Shown here: positions 49,887 to 60,868 of the stretch, one piece after another
Numbering within the stretch: position 1 is the first letter of the stretch
How the letters are laid out: each line of letters opens with the position of its first letter
NCBI RefSeq assembly: GCF_033568475.1
Contig: NC_133123.1
Span: forward strand, 6,625,001 to 6,689,000
DNA length: 64,000 nt
Reading direction: 5' to 3'
Source of the DNA: Henckelia pumila
Lineage: Eukaryota; Streptophyta; Magnoliopsida; Lamiales; Gesneriaceae
Position numbers and translations under genes: made by a program
The notes under the pieces: generated by a model
What the model saw: the letters and a program-made list of their open reading frames with translations, nothing else
What the model was told of the DNA's origin: nothing
Databases searched by the model: none

Positions 49887-52390
49887 CTAATCTAAGATTA
49901 AATTTTTGAAATGTTAGAATGTTTGTTACTCGAATTGGCTGGAATTATACACTTTCTTGACAAGTCTATCATATAAAGTTTATCTAATGAATGTTACTTG
50001 ACTAACTTTTTTTTTTTTTTTTTACTTTGCAGACCATTCTACGAAGACTTATCAAGTACACACATAAAAATAGTGATCGCGAGTTCTATCATCATTAAAA
50101 CAATACATATGAGTTGATAATGAATGTTGATTTTTTAAAAAGTATAGTTCGATCAACTTCAAAAAAAAAAAGAAGTATATTTCGATTAAATATTAGTTCT
50201 CTAGTTCGGTGGGAGCCAACTGCCAAGTACATTTATAAATGAATTACAATACTTCTTCTTATACTCGATTTTTTTAAAAATATTAAGCTCATTTCTTTAT
50301 ATTATTATTATTATTAGATGAAATTAAAAGTTTTTTTGTTTTCGTATTCGCATAAAAAAATTCACACCCATATACGTAATATGAGTAAGTTTTCCGTAAG
50401 ACAGTATCACATATCTATATTTGTGAACCTAGTAATAAAAAATTATATTTTTTTATGAGTAAATGATGCATATCATATAATTGATCAATGAAACATTACC
50501 ACACAAGGTTTTTACTTTTTGCTATAACATATATATTTATAAAATGTATATTATTAATACTATACTATATTTCAGTGTCATCTCAAAATTTCTCAAACAA
50601 CGCGGCATCGTGAATTCGCGCACAAAATAAAGTTACCAAAAAGAAAAGCTCAATATCAAGAAAAGTGAGACCAAAGTTACATATTTCACGTGCGGGGAAT
50701 TCGAAGAAGGAGTGGCCCCCTACATAGTCAAAATATATGGGAAACCTCATATTATTTTATACAAAAAATATCGAGTGTAACGATAATATATTTTCTTTTT
50801 TTTAGAGTATAAGTACAATATTTTATTAATATTACAATTACACGATATAACAATGTAATGAAACTACCTGCACAACCAACGGAATTTGAGCATGGACTCG
50901 AGACTTGCTTATCTCAAACGATAATATATTTTCAGTTGTGATTTATGTGGCCAATTCTCAAGATTTGAGAGCCCTTCATTGGTTATTTACTTATTTTATT
51001 TCTAACAAGAAAAATAAAGACAAAAACTTTAGTCTAATTTGAATCAATCAAAGGACGAAACATGGTCTACACTATTTATTTCACATGCCCACAAGAAACT
51101 TTAATTTGTGTCCTTTCGAAGGGGAGAGTACATCCCCATTAAAGTGGTGGGAAAAAAATAAATAAATATATAGATGTCATTGTATTATTATAATAGAGAC
51201 TTTTTAATTAACCAACTTTCAATTAATTGATAAAATTTAAGATTAAATTATAATTATATCATAACTTAATTACCAAAAAAACCAAAATTATTAGACATTA
51301 GTCATTTTATACGATCACATTTTTTTAGCCATTAGATTTTATCTTATTTAACAAAATGACATTCACTATATTTGTTTGTTTTTTAAAATTTTTAGATTAG
51401 ATAGTTATCACTCTTAAAATTTTTGAATATTAATTCATCATGTGAATTCTAAAAATAACATGAAAATTAATTAACATAAAAAATTTATATATATGTATGC
51501 ATCGCGTGCAACAGACGTATGTATGCGTATAATGTATATAGCCCTCTTTTGCCAATGAAGCCAATCGACTTTTTTGCTTGTACCCTACGCCTTCAAGTTT
51601 GTACGAGCCAGCCAGGACGATGATTACGTGTCAACCAACGAATCGGGATGGACCAAGTTTAATTTATTGTTTGATTTGATTTAACATGGGGCAAATTAAC
51701 CAAGGTAAAAGAACATACCCATTTTTGGCCCATCTCGAGTAGCATGCGATAAGTTTTTGTTCTCACTTTTAACGATAAAAAGGTTAAAGTAAAATAGGAG
51801 AATATTTTTTTCCCACAGGAGAGAAGTCTCATCATCAAATAAGTCTCATCATCACAGGAGAATTTTTTATTTTTTTTTTTATTTTTATGGGCGTAAAACG
51901 ATTTGAACCGATCTATATTTGTAATTCAAAACAATAATTTTGTCATAAAAAATTATTGTTTTTCATAAGTCAAGTCAAGTCGAAGATAAGTGTCAAATTT
52001 TTTTTTTTATTATTATTATAAATTATAATGTTATTTTTTTGAAAAAAAATTAGAGAGCAACGCAAAATAATTTGCACGAACAAGGTAAAATATTAGCAAA
52101 TGTGTCGTGGTTATCCTTTCGAAAATAACTAGCTAGTTTAGGAATTGTGTTAATTGCACTTCAAATTTTGTTATAAGTGCTACACTTTGTTTTTGTTTTA
52201 TGGACTAATAACAAAAATATCAAATGATAATTTTTTTTTAAAAAAAAATTTAAAATATGAAAAAAACACACACAACATTTTATCTTCTTTGATGTATTTA
52301 GTTCATCGTTTTAGAAATTATACTGACAAATAAATATCTTAAAAATACAAATAAAAAATAAATTGAAAAATAACAAATAATATTTAAATC
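49886..52390. other. AT-rich intergenic region, 2.5 kb
   Basis: No gene is recognised. A poly-T run lies at about 50009-50023, and a small repeat of AAGTCTCATCATCA near 51826-51857. The segment 51540-51730 is a little GC-richer, but I see no coding similarity. Confidence 0.5.
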
Positions 52391-52391
52391 G

Positions 52392-52547
52392 CGTTCTTTA
52401 TACATTCTCTAAATTTACAAGCTGGAAAATTCTCAATATAGCCGGAAGGGACCATCAATAAAGCCTGGCCAGGGCAAAGCTAGCTAATTTAGAGAATGCA
52501 TGTGTAAAGAACGTGAGAATTTTCCAGCTTGTAAATTTAGATAATGT
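52392..52547. repeat. Foldback: 44-bp inverted arms
   Basis: CGTTCTTTATACATTCTCTA and the following 24 bases (52392-52435) are the near-perfect reverse complement of 52503-52547 (TGTAAAGAACGTGAGAATTT onward), with about 67 bases between the arms. It could form a hairpin and may be the remnant of a small transposon; no target duplication was identified. Confidence 0.8.
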
Positions 52548-52715
52548 GTGGTTATGTAAAATTTAAACGAAAGTCAGTGGTAAGAGAAATTTGAAAATTT
52601 TGATTGTTACGGGTTGTAACTAAATTGAACCGATCAAGATAATGTGTGGTTATGTAAAATTTAAACAAAACGTCGCGGTCAGATAAATTTGAAAATTTTG
52701 ATTATTATGATTTAC
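52540..52715. repeat. 98-bp period direct duplication
   Basis: GATAATGTGTGGTTATGTAA at 52540 recurs at 52638. Both copies continue through AAATTTAAAC and AAATTTGAAAATTTTGATT with several substitutions. The first copy begins inside the right arm of the foldback. Confidence 0.75.
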
Positions 52716-53584
52716 GGGTTTGATGTCCCTAAAAAATATATGGGTCTAACCCGACCCGAGCCCAATAATCCATATTTTTGGAAATATACTTTGAGGTCCA
52801 TCTAGTTTATTTTATGAAAAACCCAGTCTGAAATGGCCCTGTTAAGGAATAAGATCATAATCATGAATTCATGGGCTTGAGCCCTAACTGGTATGGTTGG
52901 AGCCCGACCCGAGCCCAGGAAGGGCCCAATATCTGGAACCTTCCATTACTCTCAGGCACATGAAGATCATCAACAGATAAGAACAATATCTTATGAATCC
53001 AAGATTTGATATTATCTTTAAATTGATGTTAGAGTCCTACTTGGTCAGGGCTCCTACCCGAGTAGAGTCATACTCTAACACATATTCTACCTCATCAAGG
53101 TAACTTACCCCTCCAGCCCCTATAAATACAGGTATGGTTCATGGTTTATTCATTCATCTCTTCTATTCACTTCTTGTTCACACACTCACGCACGCATATT
53201 CTCTTGTTCTTACTTTTTGTCAAGCTCTTTCACTTTCGAGCACTGACTTAGGCATACAGAGGGGTCACGCCGAAACACCTTCGGCGCCCCCTAACTCAGC
53301 TTTTGTCTGTGCAGTGCACGTGAAACCCGACCCGACCCGCTTTGTGGAGAATTTGGAGATTCGCTCTACCAGACCGAACCCGAAGATAAAAAATAGACAT
53401 CATCAATTGGCGCCGTCTGTGGAAAATTGAAAAAACAGAGTTAAGATGGTTGGCACGAATGGAGTAGATGCACATATGGAGCAACTAATTGCGGCCGCTG
53501 TTGAAAAGGCTATGGCTGCAAGGGCGGCCAATCTCCCTCCCCCTACCACCAGATCAGAACGCGTAATTAAAGGAGATCAAGAAA

Positions 53585-54598
53585 TTGAAAGAAGAGATGG
53601 AGCTTTTGAAGAAGAAGCAGTCCGGATATCTAGCCACACCAGTCCGGAATATTCCCTTTTCCGCTGAGATACTGGAGTCCGAACTCCCCAAAAACTTTAA
53701 ATTCCCGCACGTTGGGGAATATGATGGAAAAGGGGATCCGAAAGAGCACCTGTCTCATTTTGAGAATGCTGCGTTGTTGCATAAATATTCCGACCCTATC
53801 AAGTGCCGGGTCTTCCTCAATACTTTGATAGGACCAGCTCAACAATGGTTCAACCTATTACGTCCAGGGGATATCAAGGAGTTCAAGGATTTCAGCAAGG
53901 CTTTCCTACACCATTTTTCTAGTAGCAAAAAGCATCCCACCACTACTCTCAGTCTTTTCGCTATCAAACAGCAAGGTCAAGAGGATTTGCGAGTATATAT
54001 TCGTCGATTTAGTGCTCTGGCTCTTGAAGTACCTACTGCTACTACTGATCTGCTCATCAGTGCCTTTACCCAAGGACTTACTACAGGGGATTTTCTTAAA
54101 TCCTTGATCAAAAAACCGCCGTCTACATACGATGAACTGCTTGCTTGGGCCGAAAAATATGTGAATTTAGAGGAGATACAAGTTTCCCTGTTAAATAGTG
54201 GGATGGACAGACCACCCAGCCCGAAGAGCACCAGGATCCATAACACATCACGGAAGATGGGGCTATCGCCCCGACCCAAACTCTTAGGACAATTCACGTC
54301 CTTCACCCCTTTAAGGATGGGTAAAACTCAGGCCATGCGAATATGTGAAGAAAAGAGACTTCTACAGAGACCTTCATTGAGTGAGCAGGGGCCCCGCAGG
54401 CCAAAATCTGATAAGTATTGTGACTTTCACAATGAGTATGGACACAATACTAATGATTGTCGTCAGCTGGAGCAAGAGATTGAGAGAATAATTCAACAGG
54501 AGCCAGGTATGAAGGATAGGTTGGCACGACAAAAAAGAGGATACCCCTCGAATAAGAGGAGTCACGAAGGCCCCGATCATTATGCATCAAGACCCTGA
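53585..54598 (+). pseudogene. gag region of the Ty3/gypsy fossil
   Basis: Retrotransposon gag domain with FPHVGEYDGKGDPKEHLSHF near the start, QQWFNLL in the middle, and a zinc-knuckle-like CDFHNEYGHNTNDC toward the end. It belongs to the element described at 52721-57420. Confidence 0.85.
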
Positions 54599-54691
54599 CC
54601 TGGGCCGCCACAAGGAAATTTCCAGCGTCCGAATCAAAATCAACCTGGGAATAACCAAGGACCACCCCCTCCTACAAAAGGTGTCATCAAC

Positions 54692-55306
54692 ATGATATCT
54701 GGGGGACCGACTGATGGATATTCAAATAGGGCAAGGAAGACAAGCAGTCGAAAATTGAGCAACATGAAGATAACCGACCAGGTGGTTAGGACAGGCCCGA
54801 TCCTTTCCTTTGGCCCGGGTGATCTTAAAGGCTTGTCAGATACTACTCATAATGATGCACTGGTTATTCGAGCTCAAGTCGCCAATTACGATGTGGCCCG
54901 GATTTTTGTGGATTTCGGGAGCTGGGTCAATGTACTATTCCAAGAGACAATAAATCAGATGGATTTGGGAGAATATAAAGTAGAACCAGTGGTGACGTCC
55001 TTGTTCGGGTTCACAGGTCATGCCATCCGACCTACTGGATTGATCAATTTGCCCCTCACTTTGGGCAAGGACCGTACTAGTAAAACACAGATTGTCAGCT
55101 TTATTATCGTGGACGCACCATCAGCATACAACGTTATCTTGGGAAGACCAGCCATGACTACGTTCATGGCCGTGGCTTCAGCACTATATCAAAAGATCAA
55201 ATTTCTTGTGGGTAATGAAGTGGGCGAGGTTCAAGGAGATCAGAAGATTTCTCGAAAGTGCTACGTAGAAGAGGTACGGATAGAACAAAAAGAAGTCAAA
55301 AATTAA
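54692..55306 (+). pseudogene. Protease region of the Ty3/gypsy fossil
   Basis: Contains the aspartic-protease-like region around RIFVDFGSWVNVLF and the flap-side segment YNVILGRPA typical of Tat elements. It is part of the same fossil. Confidence 0.75.
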
Positions 55307-55543
55307 TCCCGATGACCGACCCGGGCCTGTAGGTCGGGAACAAGTAAATTTGTTGAAAGAAGATACCCCTCTTACTGCCAAAGAAGAGTGCGAAGAATTT
55401 TTGATTTGCCCTCCGATCGGGTCGGTCAAGGTGGCTCGGACGCTAGAAGTCTCTCTTAAAGAGCAATTAATACAATGTCTAATGGAGAACAAAGACGCCT
55501 TCGCATGGTCCGTATCTGATCTCTTGGGAGTACGGAGAGAAGA

Positions 55544-56413
55544 ATGAAGCATAGGCTAAATGTTATACGGGACTATCGCCCCATTATTCAAAAGAAAAGG
55601 CACTTCGGGCCTGAAAAAGATGCTGAGATTCAAGGACAAATTGATGAACTTTTGAAAGCCGGACACATTCAAGAAGTATATTTCCCGACCTGGTTATCAA
55701 ATGTAGTACTGGTACCCAAGTCCTCAGGCAAGTGGCGCATGTGCGTGGATTTTCGTGATCTCAACAAAGCATGTCCAAAGGATTGCTATCCCTTGCCCCG
55801 AATAGACCAGCTGGTAGATTCTACATCCGGGCACGAGTTGTTGTGCTTCCTGGACGCTTATCAGGGGTATCATCAAATCCCCTTAGCCAAGGAAGATCAA
55901 AATAAAATGAGTTTTGTCACTTCCACGGGGACTTATTGCTATGTAGTTATGCCCTTTGGGCTCAAGAATACTGGGGCCACTTATCAAAGATTAATGGACA
56001 AAGTGTTCAAACAACAGATAGGCAAAAATATTGAAGTGTATGTGGATGACATTTTGGTCAAGACCCGAACAGCTAAACAATTCATCGCCGACCTGACTCA
56101 AACATTTCAGACATTGCGTGATTATCGACTAAAGTTAAATCCGAGCAAGTGTACATTTGGGGTTCAAACCGGGGAATTTTTGGGGTACATGGTCACCTGG
56201 AGAGGAATTGAAGCTAACCCGGAAAAAATTCAGGCCATTATCTCTATGGAGTCACCCAAGAACATTCAGGAAGTCCAACGGCTGTCAGGAAGGATTGCCG
56301 CAATGGCGTGGTTCATTTCAAGATCGGCGGACAAAAGCTTTATTTTCTTCAAAGCACTCAGAAAAACTAAAAACTTTGAGTGGGATGAACAAAGCGAAAA
56401 ATCTTTTCAATAG
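55544..56413 (+). pseudogene. Reverse transcriptase region of the Ty3/gypsy fossil
   Basis: Shows the RT motifs WRMCVDFRDLNKACPKD, FLDAYQGYHQIPL, MPFGLKNTGATYQRLMD and YVDDILVKT in family order. The sequence type places the element in the Tat branch. Confidence 0.9.
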
Positions 56414-57418
56414 TTGAAAACATATCTAAAAGAGCTACCGGTGTTGAACAAACCAGTACAGGGAGAAGAACTCTTTGTGTATCTAGCTGTCACACCCCGA
56501 GCTGCTAGCTCGGTCCTAGTCAGGAAGGAGGGGGTGAATCATCTACCTGTCTATTTTGTCAGTCATGCCTTGAAAGGAGCAGAGCTTAACTACATGACAC
56601 AAGAAAAGTTAGCTATGGCCCTCGTAATTACAGTCAGAAAGCTAAGGCCTTATTTCCTCTCTCATCCGATCACTGTTCTTACCAACAACGCCTTGGGAAA
56701 AATTGCGGCCAACCCAGATGCATCGGGAAGATTGATCAAGTAGATTACAGAGTTAAGTGAGTATGATATAAAGTTTGAGCCCCGAACTGCTATCAAAGCT
56801 CAAGCCCTAGCTGATTTTTTAGCAGAGACTGTCCAGTTAGAACAAGAAGACCATTGAAAGATATTTGTAGATGGATCATCTTGTCAAACAGGAAGCGGGG
56901 TCGGGATTGTGATAGTATCACCTTGGGGTGAGGAAACCAACATATCAATAAGGTTGGATTTCCGAGCATCTAATAATGAAGCGGAATATAAAGCACTCTT
57001 GCTCGGACTAAAGGCTGCTCGGAATCTCGGTATATCCCAAGCTACCCTTTATTCAGATTCACAATTGGCCATACAATAGAGTAAGGGGAAGTTTGAAACC
57101 AAGAACGAAAAAATGATAAAATATGCTCAAGCATTGGACAAAGCCAAGGAAGATTTTACCGAACTCATTATGGAATTGATCCCGAGGACTGAAAATACAA
57201 AGGCCGATCACTTGGCCCATCTCGCAAGTTCCGTAGGGGAACCATCTGAGCCCGGATTGAAGGAAAAAGAAATGATATCTCAACTTGAAAGTTTAGATGA
57301 CATAATAGCGGATGTACTGGAAGGGGATTGGAGGTATGACATACACAAATACCTAACTGAGAATGAGCTTCCGAACGACAGCAAGAAGGCCCGAGAAATT
57401 AAAAGAAGAGCCTTATGA
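56414..57418 (+). pseudogene. RNase H regions of the Ty3/gypsy fossil
   Basis: A first RNase H-like part (YFVSHALKGAELNY, LRPYFLSHPI) is followed by a plant-type second RNase H (IFVDGSS, NNEAEYKALLLGL, YSDSQLA, KADHLAHLAS) and the linker that usually precedes integrase. Dual RNase H domains are a hallmark of Tat elements. Confidence 0.8.
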
Positions 57419-57420
57419 AA

Positions 57421-58645
57421 AGGTCCATTCATTTAGGCGAAGGCGATGTATTCAAATTTCATCCATCAACACACTCAACAGTGGGGCATTTCGAGATAGC
57501 TCATATTAGCTGTGGCTGTCTCCACTTTGGGTCCTTAGTTTCACTTCAATTTTTTTTAATATACTAAAAACTTGTTATTTTAGATAGATGTCAGTTTAAT
57601 TATCGAATATTGTAAGATCCTTGCTCTGAAAATCCAATCTTGTTCTTATATTTTTGTTAGAAAATCAGCTAATCATGTTGTTTATTTGTTAATTAGAAGA
57701 GTCGGTTCTTTGTCTGGTCTAGAAGATCGACTAGTTCTTTCGCCTTGTGAAATTTTCAATGTAATCTGCCATAACTTGGTTAATTGGTTTGATATAATAT
57801 TATGTTTACCTAAAAAATATAATATAGTTTAGGTATTTTAGTTTTTAAGTAATAAATAAATAATACAATATGGACAATCAGGGACGATAAAAAACTCGCT
57901 TAATAAAGTTGAATAATGAGCATAGTCAATCGTAAAGAAAGTCATTCTCCATTGTCGTGAAGGTCTTCACATGCTTATTGTCGAAAAAACTCGCTTAATA
58001 ATGACGATAAAAACATGTAACGTTAAAACAAGATGAATCAAAAGATTTTATTTATTTATTTTTATCATGAAACAAATTATCTTCATACAAACATTTATAA
58101 TAATTATAATATATTATTTTTATTATTTATAATAAATTATATGAAAGATACAGTGTGAACTACGAATACTTTTGGTTTTTAAGACTTCACCACATTACTA
58201 TATATTTAAATCCAAAAATCCATGCCACATGAACAACCTAATGAATAACACATCAAAATTTACTATATAATACCTAGTTTAAAAAATTGTATCGTCAACA
58301 TGATGATCAATGGGCTTTGTCCCATAAAAAAATATTGATATTCAATATAAATCCACTTTTCCTTCCCTTAAACTGCATGAAATCTTATTTAAAAAAACGG
58401 TATGAAATCATGACATGTTAAAGGGTTGAGCTTGGTTTTAAATGGGTGACTTTATAGAATGGGTTAAATGAATAAACTTACGTAGTTAATACAAATTTAT
58501 AGAAGTTTGGCTGGGCTACAATATCCCAGCTTTAGATCTGTCTATGTGTACGGTTTATTATATAGATATATTCGTAGCTGTTCTGTTTTTAACACGAAGT
58601 AATCTAAAAATATGTTAAATCGAGAATCGAGATATGACCTATAAT
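57421..58645. other. AT-rich intergenic sequence right of the retroelement
   Basis: No gene is recognised. The motif AAAAACTCGCTTAATAA occurs twice, near 57888 and 57984, each next to GACGATAAAA, a small direct repeat. Confidence 0.5.
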
Positions 58646-58831
58646 TAGGGGTGCAATCGAGTCGAGTCGAGTCGAGTCGAGCCGAGTATCATACTACTTG
58701 AGCTCGACTCATATTTGACTACTCAAACTCGAGTTCGAGCTCGATCGAGTAATTAATTTCGTACTCGAGCTCGAGCTCGATTATAGTTCGAGTTACTCGA
58801 GCTCGAGCTCGAAAAATAAATAAATAAATAA

Positions 58832-58892
<61 letters not shown>

Positions 58893-58989
58893 CGAGTAGC
58901 TCGCGAGCTACTCGAGCACATACATTGAAAGCCCGAGCTCGAGTTTTGACCGAGCTACTCACGAGTAGCTCAGCTCGTTTGCACCCATA
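58646..58989. mobile_element. hAT-type MITE, 344 bp, GAGTCGA/GAGCTCG-rich
   Basis: The ends TAGGGGTGCAATCGAG and (inverted) TATGGGTGCAAACGAG are flanked by CCTATAAT (58638-58645) and CCTATAAG (58990-58997), one mismatch in 8 bp. The interior is almost wholly made of GAGTCGA, CTCGAGC and GAGCTCG words in inverted halves, separated by a (TA)n run at about 58838-58889. Confidence 0.8.
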
Positions 58990-59114
58990 CCTATAAGATA
59001 TAACACATTTTATCTCAAATTCTCAATTTTGAAACGAGATACTGAATTCAAAATCGATCGTAACAAATATTTTTCTCAACTTAAACAAAAATAAGTACCA
59101 TTTATAACGCTTAG

Positions 59115-59319
59115 GCAAAAACTCTTAGGAGACGGTCTCACAGGTTAATTTTGTGAAGCGAGTGTCCTATTTGGATATGAAAAAATATTATTTTTTATAT
59201 AAAAAATATTACTTATTATTGCAAATATGAGTAGGGTTAACCCGTCTCATAGATAAAGATCCGTGAGACCATCTCACAGATAAATATCGTTGAGACCGTC
59301 TCACAAGAGATTTACGGAC
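59115..59319. mobile_element. Short TTAA-flanked MITE, copy 2
   Basis: Begins GCAAAAACTCTTAGGAGACGG after TTAG (59111-59114) and ends before TTAA at 59320. Internal boxes GAGACGGTCTCACAGG and GAGACCGTCTCACAAG are in inverted orientation. It is a longer relative of copies 1 and 3, with an extra GTGAGACCATCTCACAG segment. Confidence 0.6.
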
Positions 59320-59323
59320 TTAA

Positions 59324-59492
59324 GCAAAAACTTTTATGAGACGGTCTCAAGAGTCGTTTTTTTAGACGAGTCTTTTATATGAGTTATCTATTAAAAAATA
59401 TTACATTTTATGCCAAAAGTATTATTTATTATTATAAATATGGATAGAGTTGATTCGTCTCACGATGAGACCGTCTCACAAAAGTGTTACTC
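59324..59492. mobile_element. Short TTAA-flanked MITE, copy 3
   Basis: A 169-bp element between TTAA at 59320-59323 and TTAA at 59493-59496, closely similar to copy 1 at 14993-15164 (shared ACATTTTATGCCAAAA and TTATTATTATAAATAT). It abuts copy 2, sharing the TTAA between them. Confidence 0.7.
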
Positions 59493-59639
59493 TTAATTAT
59501 TTTTATATAAAAAAAGACAGTTTTAGGATATTAAAGTTTTTTGGACCAAGAAGTAGAAAGGCCCATTATTCTATGTCCATTAAAGGCCCAATATTATGTC
59601 TACCTTTTGCTACTATCGGCCATTTTTCTCAATAATTCA

Positions 59640-60868
59640 CTCTGCACAGTGCACAGTGCACACCCCATTATTATTTTTCTCTTTCTCAGATTGACGTTTA
59701 TTTATTTATTTTTTTAAAAAAAATTATTTTCTTTGAATTCCGGGAGAATTTGTGTGGTGCTTCAGGTGAGTCAGTCATATGAAATCATTTTATATATTAT
59801 TTTCAAAGTCGTCTGAAATATTTTGATCGAGTGAATGCATATAGTTATTCTAATTATTTAGTTTGTAGACGCAAAGTGTTGAGTATTTCTGCCAAAAAAA
59901 GGCTGCATTCACGTGAAGAGGAGCAGGTTTCAGACTGCCGATTGGTTAATGGTTATTAAATCGAAATGGGTTAGCGTACTTTTGATCAAGAATCAATATC
60001 AACGTACGAATTACTTGAAATAGAAGTTTTGGGTTTGTTATATTCAGATTGCTGGTATCATGTTCAATGTATTTGAAATGCAGCTGTTATCTTGGCAAGA
60101 ATCAACGTATGTGTTTATTGGAACTGTTGGGTTGTTGGGTTAGCTGGTACTAAAGTCACGAAGTTTTAAGTTTTGAAATAGTTTTCTTGGTGTATATTTT
60201 CGGTGAAATTCTGAATTCGTTATTTTTGCGTATATGTTGCTTACGTGCTTACTATTGGTCTAATGTTTATATGTTATCTTGTCATTTACATATGTTTTTC
60301 TTCTTTATTGGTTTCTTAGGATCAGCTCACTTATTAAGCCATAAAGTCTGAGCTTGGGATCCAGTGGATGATTGGTATAAGAAATTATTCAATTGGTTAT
60401 TTTGTTAAGTTAATTTGTTACAACAGCAGAACATGTGTCGACTTATCAATTGTTGTATTTGTTCACTGTAAATTCTTGAGGAAATGAATCCCAATTTATG
60501 TAACATTATTGGAAATGGTGTAAAGTACTTGTGCAAAAAAAGGATGCATTCGCGTAGACTGCCCATTGGTCATTCAGATTAAATGGGTTAACGAACTTTA
60601 GGTGGAGAATCTGCATGAATGCACAAACTGCATGATGCAGAACTTATTTATGGCTTTATTATATTCAGAATGCATGTATATTTTATGTTGAATGTATTTG
60701 TTGGTTATTTGTTATGAAGCAGTAAATTGTTTTAGGTGAAATTATGATTTTATTGTTGTTCTGAATATATTGCTTATTGGTTTCCTCGAACTAAAGAAAC
60801 TTTCAAATTTCATGATAAGTTTAATTTCGAGACAAAGTTTGATCCCATCGCTGCGTTTGCAGGAGAAA
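59640..60868 (+). promoter_or_regulatory. Leader and 5' UTR intron of the carrier-like gene
   Basis: A GTGCTTCAG|GTGAGT donor at 59765/59766 and a CGTTTGCAG acceptor at 60862, six bases before the ATG, define a 1.1-kb intron in the 5' UTR. Inside it a segment is present twice in diverged form (AAAAGGCTGCATTCACGTGA near 59897 and AAAGGATGCATTCGCGTAGA near 60539, both followed by CATTGG/GATTGG and AAATGGGTTA). Confidence 0.6.

Larger units (their letters stand above)
52721..57420 (+). mobile_element. Broken Ty3/gypsy retroelement (Tat-type), 5' LTR to RNase H
   Basis: Parts in order are a probable 5' LTR (about 52721-53405, TG...CATCA, with TATA box CTATAAATAC near 53121), a primer site TGGCGCCGTCTGTGG from 53408, gag, protease, reverse transcriptase and RNase H. 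Integrase and the 3' LTR are not found. The reverse transcriptase type and the presence of a second, plant-type RNase H after the first fit the Tat lineage (Ogre/Retand relatives). The coding part is broken, with roughly five to eight breaks, so it is a fossil of moderate age. The left boundary is uncertain. Confidence 0.8.
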
